64,000 nt of DNA from Nocardioides abyssi (GTDB taxonomy: Bacteria > Actinomycetota > Actinomycetes > Propionibacteriales > Nocardioidaceae): the NCBI RefSeq assembly GCF_030412915.1, contig NZ_JAUHJR010000001.1, positions 930,001 through 994,000 on the forward strand. Direction: 5' to 3'. A program made the position numbers and the translations under genes. The notes beneath the pieces were generated by a model. It searched no databases, was not told the origin of the DNA, and worked only from the letters and a program-made list of their open reading frames with translations. Positions 26,237-34,830 of this stretch are shown in pieces (the first letter of the stretch is position 1; each line of letters starts with the position of its first letter).

Positions 26237-27448
26237 ATGACCGGGACGAGACCGCGACCGCGCACCGGCCCGTCGGCCGCCCGCGGCGGGCTGGCCACGC
26301 GGCGTACCGTCCTGCGAGGCCTGGGGGGCCTCGCAGTGGCGGGCGCGAGCGTCGGGGTGCTGCCGCTCTTCGGCCAGAACGGTGCCCAGCAGGACCCCGC
26401 CGAGTGCGCCGCGCCTGACCGCTCGGGCGACGACCGGCTGGTCGTGGTCTCGAACTGGCCCGGCTACATCGACCCCCGTCGCGACGAGGGCAACACCCGC
26501 GACCTCTTCGAGGAGCGGACCGGGGTGACGGTCCGCTACACCGACGACATCAACGACAACGCCGAGTTCTACGGCAAGGTCCGCAACCAGCTCGGCAGCT
26601 GCGAGCCGGTGGGCCGCGACCTGATGATGCTCACCGACTGGATGGCCGCGCGAATGATCAGCCTCGGCTGGACGCAGCCGCTGGACCGCAAGGCCGTCCC
26701 CAACCTGCACGCCAACCTGATCGAGCCGCTGCGCGGCGTCGCGTGGGACCCCGACCTGCAGTTCCACGCGCCCTGGCAGACCGGGCTGACCGGCGTCGCC
26801 TACAACGCGGCCAAGACCGGGGAGATCGGCAGCTTCAGCGAGCTGCTCGACAACCCCGACCTCGCGGGGCGGGTCACCCTGCTCTCGGAGATGCGCGACA
26901 CGATGGCGTTCGCGCTCAAGGTGGTCGGCGCCGACCCCGAGGACTTCACCCAGGACCAGTGGGGCGACGCGATCGACCGGCTGCGCAAGGCCGTCAGCGA
27001 CGGCCAGGTCCGCGCCTTCACCGGCAACGAGTACCTCCAGGACCTCGCCGCCGGCAACATCGTCGCCTGCGAGGCGTGGTCCGGCGACATCATCCAGCTG
27101 CAGTTCGAGAACCCCGACATCAAGTTCGTGGCGCCCGAGGAGGGCCTCGCGCTGTGGAGCGACAACATGCTCGTGCCCAACGGCGCCGAGCACCAGGCCA
27201 ACGCCGAGGCCTGGATCGACCACTTCTACGACCCGGCGGTCGCGGCGCGGCTCGCGGCCTGGGTCAACTACATCTGCCCCGTCGAGGGCGCCCGCGAGGA
27301 GATGGAGAAGCTCGACCCGTCGCTGGTCGACAACGACCTGATCTTCCCCGACGCCGAGATGCTCGCGCAGACCTTCGCGTTCATGCCGCTCGACGACCGC
27401 CAGGCGATGGCCTACGAAAGGGACTGGTCCGATGTCACAGGTGGCTGA
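26237..27448 (+). CDS. potD: polyamine ABC transporter substrate-binding protein
   Basis: 403 residues. Tat-type signal: TRRTVLRGLGGLAVAGAS near residue 20. The mature part is a PotD/PotF-like periplasmic-binding-protein fold: LVVVSNWPGYIDPR, NAEFYGKVRNQL, MLTDWMAARM and AWSGDIIQL. The ATG at 26237 has GAGGGGAG 6 bases upstream, so the earlier GTG at 26180 is not needed. First gene of the uptake operon; its 3' end overlaps potA by 17 bases. It is likely anchored or retained at the membrane outer face; the lipobox is not obvious. Confidence 0.88.
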   Translation: MTGTRPRPRTGPSAARGGLATRRTVLRGLGGLAVAGASVGVLPLFGQNGAQQDPAECAAPDRSGDDRLVVVSNWPGYIDPRRDEGNTRDLFEERTGVTVRYTDDINDNAEFYGKVRNQLGSCEPVGRDLMMLTDWMAARMISLGWTQPLDRKAVPNLHANLIEPLRGVAWDPDLQFHAPWQTGLTGVAYNAAKTGEIGSFSELLDNPDLAGRVTLLSEMRDTMAFALKVVGADPEDFTQDQWGDAIDRLRKAVSDGQVRAFTGNEYLQDLAAGNIVACEAWSGDIIQLQFENPDIKFVAPEEGLALWSDNMLVPNGAEHQANAEAWIDHFYDPAVAARLAAWVNYICPVEGAREEMEKLDPSLVDNDLIFPDAEMLAQTFAFMPLDDRQAMAYERDWSDVTGG

Positions 27449-28625
27449 GACACCCACGAGCCCGGAGCACCCGCCCGCGGCGGCCCACGGCGACCACGCG
27501 GCGTACGACGGGTTGCGGCTGCGCGACGTGACCAAGGAGTTCCCCGGCGGGTTCACCGCGGTGCGCTCGCTGGACCTCGACGTGCCGCGCGGCTCGTTCT
27601 TCGCGCTGCTCGGCCCGTCGGGCTGCGGCAAGACCACCACGCTGCGGATGGTCGCCGGGCTGGAGACGCCGACCTCGGGCTCGATCACCCTCGCCGGGCA
27701 GGACATCACCTACGCCAAGCCCTACCGCCGCCCGGTCAACACCGTCTTCCAGAGCTACGCGCTCTTCCCGCACCTCGACATCTTCGAGAACGTCGCCTTC
27801 GGCCTGCGCCGGCGAAAGACCAAGGACGTCGACGCGAAGGTGCGCGAGATGCTCGAGCTGGTCGAGCTCACCTCGCAGGCCCGCAAGCGCCCCGCCCAGC
27901 TCTCCGGCGGCCAGCAGCAGCGGGTCGCGCTCGCCCGGGCGCTGATCAACAACCCCGAGGTGCTGCTGCTCGACGAGCCCCTGGGCGCGCTGGACCTCAA
28001 GCTCCGTCGCTCGATGCAGATCGAGGTCAAGCGGATCCAGGTCGAGGTCGGCCGGACCTTCGTCCACGTCACCCACGACCAGGAGGAGGCCATGACGATG
28101 GCCGACACGGTCGCGGTGATGAACGGCGGCGTCATCGAGCAGATGGGTGCGCCGGCCGAGCTCTACGAGAACCCGCGCAGCACCTTCGTCGCGAACTTCC
28201 TCGGCCAGTCCAACCTGATCGAGGGGCGCGTCCTGCGCCGGGCCGCCGACGTCACGACCGTCGAGATGCACGGCATCGAGGTCTCGGTGCCGAGCCCGCG
28301 CGTGCACACCGACGCCGACGCCGGCTGGGTCGGCATCCGCCCGGAGAAGGTGCTGGTCGGGCGACCGGGGGAGGAGCTCGACGCGCCCGGCAACACCATC
28401 CCCGGCGGCGTCGTCAGCGACGTCAGCTTCGTCGGGGTCAGCACGCAGTACCTCGTGCGGATGCCGTGGGGCCAGGAGCTGCAGGTGTTCTCCCAGAACA
28501 CCGGCCGCACCCACATGTTCACGCAGGGGGAGTCGGTCGAGCTGTCCTGGCGACCGGAGTACGCCTTCCTCCTCGACCGCAGCCAGGACGCCGACGCCGG
28601 CGCCGCCGAGCGCGTGGGTGGCTGA
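27432..28625 (+). CDS. potA: polyamine ABC transporter ATP-binding protein
   Basis: 397 residues. Energises polyamine import. Walker [15 protein letters not shown] signature [15 protein letters not shown], Walker [13 protein letters not shown] and H-loop [14 protein letters not shown] are all intact. A C-terminal TOBE-type regulatory domain (about 285-385) marks it as a PotA/MalK-type ATPase. Start ATG lies inside the end of potD with AAAGGGA upstream. The stop abuts the potB start. Confidence 0.93.
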   Translation: MSQVAETPTSPEHPPAAAHGDHAAYDGLRLRDVTKEFPGGFTAVRSLDLDVPRGSFFALLGPSGCGKTTTLRMVAGLETPTSGSITLAGQDITYAKPYRRPVNTVFQSYALFPHLDIFENVAFGLRRRKTKDVDAKVREMLELVELTSQARKRPAQLSGGQQQRVALARALINNPEVLLLDEPLGALDLKLRRSMQIEVKRIQVEVGRTFVHVTHDQEEAMTMADTVAVMNGGVIEQMGAPAELYENPRSTFVANFLGQSNLIEGRVLRRAADVTTVEMHGIEVSVPSPRVHTDADAGWVGIRPEKVLVGRPGEELDAPGNTIPGGVVSDVSFVGVSTQYLVRMPWGQELQVFSQNTGRTHMFTQGESVELSWRPEYAFLLDRSQDADAGAAERVGG

Positions 28626-29534
28626 GTGACCAGCACCGCGGGGGTCGCCCCGCCCCTCGAGGCCGCGCCGCTGCCGCCGGACACCGGTCGGCGCCGCGGC
28701 CGGACCGGCTACCTGCTGCTCCTGCCCGGCCTGCTGTGGCTGGTGCTGTTCTTCGTCGTGCCGTTCTACTCGCTCGTCGCGACGAGCCTCTACGACCCGG
28801 CCGGGTCGGACTTCCGCGGCTACGAGATGACCTGGGCGGTCGGCAACTACGTCGACGCGCTCGGCGAGTACTGGCGCCCGCTGCTCCGCTCGCTCTGGTA
28901 CGGCGCGATCGCGACCCTCTTCTGCCTGGTGCTCGGCTACGTCCTGGCCTACGCGATCGCCTTCAAGGCCGGCCGGTGGAAGAACCTCATGCTCGTCCTG
29001 GTCGTCGCGCCGTTCTTCACCAGCTTCCTGGTGCGCACGCTGTCGTGGAAGCTGATCCTCGCCGACGACGGCTGGGTCGTGGGCACGCTCCAGTTCCTCC
29101 AGGTGCTGGGCGACGACGGCCGCCTGCTCGCGACGCCGGTCGCGGTCGTGGCGGGCCTGACCTACAACTTCCTGCCGTTCATGGTGCTGCCGCTCTACGC
29201 GAGCCTGGACAAGATCGACCCGCGGCTCGTCGAGGCCTCCAGCGACCTCTACGCGCACCCGGCCGTCGGGTTCTTCAAGGTCACCTGGCCGCTGTCGCTG
29301 CCCGGCGTCGTGTCCGGGACGCTGCTGACCTTCATCCCCGCCTCCGGCGACTACATCAACGCCGAGCTGCTCGGCTCGCCCAACCAGCGGATGGTCGGCG
29401 GGGTCATCCAGAGCCTGTTCACCGACGCCAACGACTACCCGGCGGCGGCCGCGCTCTCGATGGTGCTGATGATGCTGATCGTCGTGATGGTCCTGGTCTA
29501 CGTACGCCGCGCGGGGACGGAGGACCTGCTGTGA
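28626..29534 (+). CDS. potB: polyamine ABC transporter permease PotB
   Basis: 302 residues. Six hydrophobic segments after a Pro-rich cytoplasmic N-terminus. The ATPase-docking loop (EASSDLYAHPAVGFFKVTW, then PLSLPG) is a classic binding-protein-dependent permease motif. GTG start directly after the potA stop; overlaps potC by GTGA. With PotC it forms the membrane channel. Confidence 0.92.
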   Translation: MTSTAGVAPPLEAAPLPPDTGRRRGRTGYLLLLPGLLWLVLFFVVPFYSLVATSLYDPAGSDFRGYEMTWAVGNYVDALGEYWRPLLRSLWYGAIATLFCLVLGYVLAYAIAFKAGRWKNLMLVLVVAPFFTSFLVRTLSWKLILADDGWVVGTLQFLQVLGDDGRLLATPVAVVAGLTYNFLPFMVLPLYASLDKIDPRLVEASSDLYAHPAVGFFKVTWPLSLPGVVSGTLLTFIPASGDYINAELLGSPNQRMVGGVIQSLFTDANDYPAAAALSMVLMMLIVVMVLVYVRRAGTEDLL

Positions 29535-30358
29535 GCGCGCCGCGCCCCTCGAGCGCCGCCGGCCGGTGGGTCCGCGAGCACCTCGTGCTCGTGCTCGGCC
29601 TGCTGGTGCTGGCCTACACGTTCGTGCCGATCGCGATCGTCGTGCTGATGAGCTTCAACGCCCCGGCCAGCCGCAACGTCTACGCCTTCGACGCCTTCAC
29701 CCTCGACAACTGGGCCAACCCCTGCGCCGACCCGAGCATGTGCGACGCGCTGGCCCGCAGCGTGCAGATCGGCCTGCTCTCGACGCTCGTGGCGACCGTG
29801 CTCGGCACGCTCGCGGCCTTCGCCCTGGTGCGCCACGACTTCGCCGGCCGCTCGGCCAGCAACCTGCTGGTCTTCCTGCCGATGGCTGCCCCCGAGATCG
29901 TGCTCGGCTCCTCGCTGCTGGCGCTCTTCGTGGCGACCGGCTTCAGCGGCCAGCTCGGCTTCTGGACGATCTTCGTCGCCCACGTGATGTTCTGCCTGTC
30001 GTTCGTGGTGGTCGCCGTGCGCGCCCGGCTCGCGGGCATGGACGACCACCTCGAGCAGGCCGCGATGGACCTCTACGCCACGCCCGCCCAGACCTTCTGG
30101 CGGGTGACCTTCCCGCTGGTCTTCCCCGGCATCCTCGGCGCCGCGCTGCTCAGCTTCTCGCTGTCCTTCGACGACTTCATCATCACGAACCTCAACGCCG
30201 GCACCACCACGACGTTCCCCATGTACGTCTGGGGCGTCGCCCAGCGCGGCGTGCCGATGCAGGTCAACGTGATCGGCACCGTGATGTTCCTCGTCTCGGT
30301 CGCCATCGTCGTCGTCGGCGAGGTCGGCAACCGCCGTCGCCTCGCCGCCCGCACCTGA
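29531..30358 (+). CDS. potC: polyamine ABC transporter permease PotC
   Basis: 275 residues with six membrane segments. The docking loop reads EQAAMDLYATPAQTFW, followed by FPLVFPG. The SFSLSFDDFIITNLNAG segment is typical of PotC/PotI. The GTG start overlaps the potB stop (GTGA). Last gene of potDABC; a long hairpin follows between it and the convergent aminotransferase gene. Confidence 0.92.
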   Translation: MSAPRPSSAAGRWVREHLVLVLGLLVLAYTFVPIAIVVLMSFNAPASRNVYAFDAFTLDNWANPCADPSMCDALARSVQIGLLSTLVATVLGTLAAFALVRHDFAGRSASNLLVFLPMAAPEIVLGSSLLALFVATGFSGQLGFWTIFVAHVMFCLSFVVVAVRARLAGMDDHLEQAAMDLYATPAQTFWRVTFPLVFPGILGAALLSFSLSFDDFIITNLNAGTTTTFPMYVWGVAQRGVPMQVNVIGTVMFLVSVAIVVVGEVGNRRRLAART

Positions 30359-30403
30359 CGCGGCGTACGGCGACCTGACCCGGCGTACGGCGGATCCCGG
30401 GAG

Positions 30404-30449
30404 CTCGTGATGCCCAGCGGGCGCCGGAGCGCCCGCTAGGCATCACGAG
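30404..30449. terminator. bidirectional terminator between potC and aminotransferase
   Basis: CTCGTGATGCCCAGCGGGCGC (21 bases, 30404-30424) pairs with 30429-30449 with one mismatch and a 4-base loop, between convergent genes. The short sequence GGCGTACGGCG occurs twice just before it (about 30362 and 30382). Confidence 0.85.
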
Positions 30450-30455
30450 ACGGTC

Positions 30456-31844
30456 TCAGAGCAGCGAGCCGGCCTTGTCGAGGACGACGCGGAGCACCTG
30501 CTCCATCTCCTCGAAGTGCTCGGGGCCGCAGATGAGCGGCGGGGCGAGCTGGACGACCGGGTCGCCGCGGTCGTCGGCGCGGCAGTAGAGGCCCTCGGCG
30601 TAGAGCTGCTTGGAGACGAAGCCGTAGAGGATCCGCTCGGACTCCTCGGCGGTGAAGGACTCCTTGGTCGCCTTGTCCTTGACCAGCTCGATCCCGTAGA
30701 AGTACCCGTCGCCGCGGACGTCGCCGACGATCGGCAGGTCCAGCAGCCGCTCGAGGATCGCGCGGCACTCGGCCTCGTTGTCGCGGACGTTCTCCAGGAC
30801 GCGTTCCTCCTCGAAGAGCTGGAGGTTGCGCAGGCCGACCGCGGTCGAGACCGGGTGGCCGCCGAAGGTGTAGCCGTGGGCGAACATCGCCTTGTCCTCC
30901 AGGAACGGCTCCATCAGCCGGTCGGAGGCGATCATCGCGCCGAGCGGGGCGTAGCCGGAGGTGATGCCCTTGGCGCAGGTGATCATGTCGGGCTGGTAGT
31001 CGTAGCGCTCGGCGCCGAACATGTGGCCGACCCGCCCGAAGGCACAGATGACCTCGTCGGAGACCAGCAGCACGTCGTACTCGTCGCAGATCTCGCGGAC
31101 CCGCTGGAAGTAGCCCGGCGGGGGCGGGAAGCAGCCGCCGGCGTTCTGCACCGGCTCGAGGAAGACGGCCGCGACGGTGTCGGGGCCCTCGTTCTCGATC
31201 GCGATCGCGATCTGGTCGGCGGCCCAGCGGCCGAACGCCTCCGGGTCGGAGCCGTCGAGGAAGCCTGAGGTGATCTCGTCGGCGCGGTAGGCGTTGGTGT
31301 TGGGCACTCGGAACGTCGAGGGCACCAGCGGCTCGAACTGCTGCTTGAGCAGCGGCAGCCCGGTGATCGAGAGCGCGCCCTGGGTGGTGCCGTGGTAGGC
31401 GATCGAGCGGCTGACGACCTTGTGCTTCATCGGCCGGCCGGTGAGCTTGAAGTAGTTCTTGGCCAGCTTCCACGCGGTCTCGACGGCCTCGCCGCCGCCG
31501 CTGGTGAAGAAGACGCGGTTGAGGTCGCCGGGGGCGTGCGCGGCCACCTTCTCCGCCAGCTCGATGGCCGGCGGGTGGGCGTAGGACCACAGCGGCATGA
31601 ACGCCAGCTCCTGGGCCTGCTTGGCCGCCGCCTCGGCGAGCTCGGTGCGCCCGTGGCCGAGCTGGGAGACGAAGAGGCCCGCGAGCCCGTCGAGGTAGCG
31701 CTTCCCGGTCGCGTCCCACAGGTAGGCGCCCTCGCCGCGCACCATGATCGGCACGTCGCCGTCGGCGTACGCGCCGTGGCGGGCGAAGTGCAGCCAGAGG
31801 TGGTCCTTGGCGGCCTGCTGCAGGTGGTCGTAGTCCGGGTGCAT
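30456..31844 (-). CDS. class-III omega-aminotransferase, probably putrescine/diamine:pyruvate
   Basis: 462 residues. PLP-dependent class-III aminotransferase with FFTSGGGEAVETAWKLA, YHGTTQGALSITG, LLVSDEVICAFGR (PLP-binding Asp) and TCAKGITSGYAPLGA (Schiff-base Lys). The sequence is of the SpuC/omega-amino acid:pyruvate type, distinct from the GabT at 36659. The neighbouring potDABC and aldehyde dehydrogenase suggest conversion of putrescine to 4-aminobutanal. The ATG at 31844 gives MHPDYDHLQQAAKDHLW; a longer frame is open upstream. Divergent from the aldehyde dehydrogenase gene. Confidence 0.88.
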   Translation of the reverse strand: MHPDYDHLQQAAKDHLWLHFARHGAYADGDVPIMVRGEGAYLWDATGKRYLDGLAGLFVSQLGHGRTELAEAAAKQAQELAFMPLWSYAHPPAIELAEKVAAHAPGDLNRVFFTSGGGEAVETAWKLAKNYFKLTGRPMKHKVVSRSIAYHGTTQGALSITGLPLLKQQFEPLVPSTFRVPNTNAYRADEITSGFLDGSDPEAFGRWAADQIAIAIENEGPDTVAAVFLEPVQNAGGCFPPPPGYFQRVREICDEYDVLLVSDEVICAFGRVGHMFGAERYDYQPDMITCAKGITSGYAPLGAMIASDRLMEPFLEDKAMFAHGYTFGGHPVSTAVGLRNLQLFEEERVLENVRDNEAECRAILERLLDLPIVGDVRGDGYFYGIELVKDKATKESFTAEESERILYGFVSKQLYAEGLYCRADDRGDPVVQLAPPLICGPEHFEEMEQVLRVVLDKAGSLL

Positions 31845-31918
31845 GGCCCCATGGTGCGCCGAGGTCAGGGGTCGGAGCAAGCCGCCGCGCATGATTCCGC
31901 ATGTGTCGGGCATGTTTC

Positions 31919-31929
31919 GCGACGAAATC
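31919..31929. promoter_or_regulatory. candidate operator shared with asnC-potD gap
   Basis: GCGACGAAATC, whose complement GATTTCGTCGC matches GATTTCGTTGC at 26123-26133 in 10 of 11 positions. With the bases before it, it forms TTTCG-CGA-CGAAA, a small perfect palindrome. It lies between divergent catabolic genes. Confidence 0.4.
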
Positions 31930-31975
31930 CGTGGACGAATCGCGCTGAGGCCTCCCCATCCGCGTCCCGGATCAC

Positions 31976-31981
31976 TAGGGT
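31976..31981 (+). promoter_or_regulatory. -10 box of aldehyde dehydrogenase gene
   Basis: TAGGGT with 6 bases to the ATG at 31988 and no ribosome-binding site; leaderless type. Confidence 0.5.
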
Positions 31982-31987
31982 CTGGCC

Positions 31988-33421
31988 ATGGCCGAGCAGT
32001 CGTTCCGCAATGTCGTCGACGGCCAGACCGTCGACTCCGCCTCCGGCGAGACCTACGAGGTCCTCGACCCCAGCACCGGGCAGGTCTACGCCCGTGCGCC
32101 GCGGTCGGGCGCCGAGGACGTCGACCGGGCGTACGCCGCCGCGCAGCGCGCCTTCGAGGGCTGGGGCTCCACGACGCCCCAGGAGCGGTCGCTGGCCCTG
32201 CTGCGCATCGCCGACGCGCTCGAGGCGCGCGCCGAGGAGTTCGTGGCCGCGGAGTGCCGCGACACCGGCAAGCCGATCGGGCTGACCGCCAGCGAGGAGA
32301 TGCCGCCGACGGTCGACCACTTCCGCTTCTTCGCCGGCGCGTGCCGTGTGCTCGAGGGCAAGTCGGCGGGGGAGTACCTCGCCGACCACACCTCCTTCAT
32401 CCGCCGCGAGCCGATCGGCGTCGTCGGGCAGGTGACGCCCTGGAACTACCCGCTGCCGATGATGGTCTGGAAGATCGCGCCGGCGCTGGCGGCCGGCAAC
32501 ACGGTCGTCCTCAAGCCGTCGGACACCACGCCCGCGACCTCGACGATGATGGCCGAGCTGGCCCAGGAGTTCCTCCCGCCGGGGGTGCTCAACGTCGTGT
32601 GCGGCGACCGCGACACCGGCCGGGCGCTCGTGGCGCACCCGACGCCGCAGATGGTCTCGATCACCGGCTCGGTCCGCGCCGGCATGGAGGTCGCCGGCGC
32701 CGCTGCAGCGGACCTCAAGCGGGTCCACCTCGAGCTCGGCGGCAAGGCGCCGGTCATCGTCTTCGACGACGCCGACGTGGAGAAGGCGGCGGCCGCGATC
32801 GCCGAGGCCGGCTACTTCAACGCCGGCCAGGACTGCACGGCCGCCACCCGCGTGCTCGCCGGCCCGGGCGTGCACGACGACTTCGTCGCGGCGCTCACCG
32901 AGCAGGCGCGCAACACCCGCACCGGCATGCCCGACGACGAGGACGTCCTCTACGGCGCGCTCAACAACGCCGACCAGCTCGCCCGCGTCTCCGGCATGGT
33001 CGACCGCCTGCCCGACCACGCCCGCCTCGAGGCCGGCGGCCGACGCCAGGGGGAGGCCGGCTACTTCTACGAGCCGACCGTGCTCTCCGGCCTCCGGCAG
33101 GACGACGAGCAGGTGCAGGAGGAGATCTTCGGGCCGGTCATCACCGTGCAGCGGTTCGGCGACGAGGCGGAGGCGCTGCGCTGGGCCAACGGCGTCAAGT
33201 ACGGCCTCGCCTCCAGCGTCTGGACCCGCGACCACGGCACCGCCATGCGGATGTCGCGCGGCCTGGACTTCGGCGTCGTGTGGATCAACACCCACATCCC
33301 CTACGTCTCGGAGATGCCGCACGGCGGCTTCAAGCACTCCGGCCACGGCAAGGACCTCTCGATGTACGGCCTCGAGGACTACACCCGGATCAAGCACGTC
33401 ATGAGCTACATAGGTGAGTGA
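31988..33421 (+). CDS. aldehyde dehydrogenase, probably gamma-aminobutyraldehyde dehydrogenase
   Basis: 477 residues, standard NAD(P)-dependent ALDH. Motifs: TPWNYPLPM (substrate/cofactor), LKPSDTTP, SITGSVRAGMEV, catalytic Glu in LELGGKAP and catalytic Cys in NAGQDCTAA. Sequence style and location next to the putrescine-type aminotransferase suggest oxidation of 4-aminobutanal to GABA (PatD/PuuC-like step); betaine-aldehyde-type substrates cannot be excluded. It ends just before the saccharopine-dehydrogenase-like gene, whose alternative GTG overlaps it. Confidence 0.88.
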   Translation: MAEQSFRNVVDGQTVDSASGETYEVLDPSTGQVYARAPRSGAEDVDRAYAAAQRAFEGWGSTTPQERSLALLRIADALEARAEEFVAAECRDTGKPIGLTASEEMPPTVDHFRFFAGACRVLEGKSAGEYLADHTSFIRREPIGVVGQVTPWNYPLPMMVWKIAPALAAGNTVVLKPSDTTPATSTMMAELAQEFLPPGVLNVVCGDRDTGRALVAHPTPQMVSITGSVRAGMEVAGAAAADLKRVHLELGGKAPVIVFDDADVEKAAAAIAEAGYFNAGQDCTAATRVLAGPGVHDDFVAALTEQARNTRTGMPDDEDVLYGALNNADQLARVSGMVDRLPDHARLEAGGRRQGEAGYFYEPTVLSGLRQDDEQVQEEIFGPVITVQRFGDEAEALRWANGVKYGLASSVWTRDHGTAMRMSRGLDFGVVWINTHIPYVSEMPHGGFKHSGHGKDLSMYGLEDYTRIKHVMSYIGE

Positions 33422-33458
33422 CGCCGTGGACCACCCGACCACCACCCCAGGGAGACCC

Positions 33459-34679
33459 ATGCGCATCCTTCTGATCGGCGCCGGCGGCGTCGGCGCCGCC
33501 TTCTGCTCCATCGCGGTGCGCCGCGACTTCTTCGAGGCGGTCGTCGTCGCGGACTACTCCCTGGCCTCGGCCGAGCGCGCGGCGGCCGCGGCCGACGAGC
33601 GGTTCACCGCCGCCCAGGTCGACGCCTCGAGCGCCGAGTCGGTCGCGGCGCTGGCCCGCGAACACCGCGCCACCCACGTGATGAACGCGGTCGACCCGCG
33701 CTTCGTCATGCCGGTCTTCGAGGGGGCGCGGGCCGCGGGCGCCGACTACCTCGACATGGCGATGTCGCTGTCGCGGCCGCACCCGGACGCGCCGTACGAG
33801 CAGACCGGCGTCAAGCTCGGCGACGAGCAGTTCGCCGCCGCCGACGCCTGGGAGGCCGACGGCCGTCTCGCGCTGGTCGGCATCGGTGTCGAGCCCGGCC
33901 TCTCCGACGTCTTCGCGCGGTACGCCGCCGACCACCTGTTCTCCGAGATCGACGAGCTCGGCACCCGCGACGGCGCCAACCTCGCCGTCGAGGGCTACGA
34001 GTTCGCCCCGTCGTTCTCGATCTGGACGACCATCGAGGAGTGCCTCAACCCGCCGGTCATCTGGGAGGGCGACGGCACCGGGCAGGGGGAGTGGCGCACG
34101 ACCGCGCCGTTCTCCGAGCCGGAGGTCTTCGTCTTCCCCGAGGGCATCGGCCCGGTCGAGTGCGTCAACGTCGAGCACGAGGAGGTGCTCCTCATGCCGC
34201 GCTGGGTCGACTGCAAGCGCGCGACGTTCAAGTACGGCCTCGGCAACGAGTTCATCGAGGTCCTCAAGACCCTGCACAAGCTCGGCCTCGACCGCACCGA
34301 CAAGGTCCGCGTCGGCGACGTCGAGGTCAGCCCGCGCGACGTGGTCGCCGCCTGCCTGCCCAACCCCGCCGAGCTCGGGCCGCTGATGACCGGCAAGACC
34401 TGCGCCGGGCTGTGGGTCACCGGCCGCGGCAAGGACGGCGCGCCGAGGTCGACGTACCTCTACCACGTCGTCGACAACGAGTGGTCCATGCGCGAGTACG
34501 GCCACCAGTGCGTCGTCTGGCAGACCGCCATCAACCCCGTCGTCGCCCTCGAGCTGCTCGCCACCGGCGTCTGGAGCGGCGCCGGCGTCCTCGGCCCCGA
34601 GGCCTTCGACGCCGTCCCGTTCCTCGACCTGCTCACCTCCTACGGCAGCCCGTGGGGCATCCGGGAGCTCGACGCCTGA
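33459..34679 (+). CDS. saccharopine dehydrogenase-like NAD(P)-binding protein
   Basis: 406 residues. N-terminal Rossmann fold with MRILLIGAGGVGAAF. The rest resembles saccharopine dehydrogenase/homospermidine synthase-like proteins (for example ALVGIGVEPGLSDVFARYA). The ATG at 33459 is chosen for its CAGGGAGA ribosome-binding site 6-7 bases upstream; the GTG at 33414 lies in the end of the ALDH gene. The family can make or cleave N-C bonds between amines and keto acids, so in this cluster a role with polyamine or amino-acid intermediates is plausible but unproven. A nested palindrome follows the stop. Confidence 0.75.
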   Translation: MRILLIGAGGVGAAFCSIAVRRDFFEAVVVADYSLASAERAAAAADERFTAAQVDASSAESVAALAREHRATHVMNAVDPRFVMPVFEGARAAGADYLDMAMSLSRPHPDAPYEQTGVKLGDEQFAAADAWEADGRLALVGIGVEPGLSDVFARYAADHLFSEIDELGTRDGANLAVEGYEFAPSFSIWTTIEECLNPPVIWEGDGTGQGEWRTTAPFSEPEVFVFPEGIGPVECVNVEHEEVLLMPRWVDCKRATFKYGLGNEFIEVLKTLHKLGLDRTDKVRVGDVEVSPRDVVAACLPNPAELGPLMTGKTCAGLWVTGRGKDGAPRSTYLYHVVDNEWSMREYGHQCVVWQTAINPVVALELLATGVWSGAGVLGPEAFDAVPFLDLLTSYGSPWGIRELDA

Positions 34680-34686
34680 GCCGTCA

Positions 34687-34796
34687 CCGGCTGGTTGAGG
34701 AAGGCGCGCAGCGCCTGTCTCGAAACCTGCCGGCAGGAGGCCGCTGGCCCGGCGGGTTTCGAGACGGTTGCCAGCGCAACCGCCTCAACCAGCCGG
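34687..34796. repeat. 110-bp nested palindrome between convergent genes
   Basis: Outer perfect 14-bp arms CCGGCTGGTTGAGG (34687-34700) and complement (34783-34796). Inner arms GTCTCGAAACC (34717-34727) and GGTTTCGAGAC (34755-34765), plus small GC stems between. It lies between the saccharopine-dehydrogenase-like gene and the convergent amidohydrolase gene. I associate this CTGGTTGAG/GTTTCGAGAC type with Nocardioides genomes, from memory. Confidence 0.85.
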
Positions 34797-34830
34797 TCTG
34801 CTCGACCAGCGGGGACTGGGCGGAGGCCGG

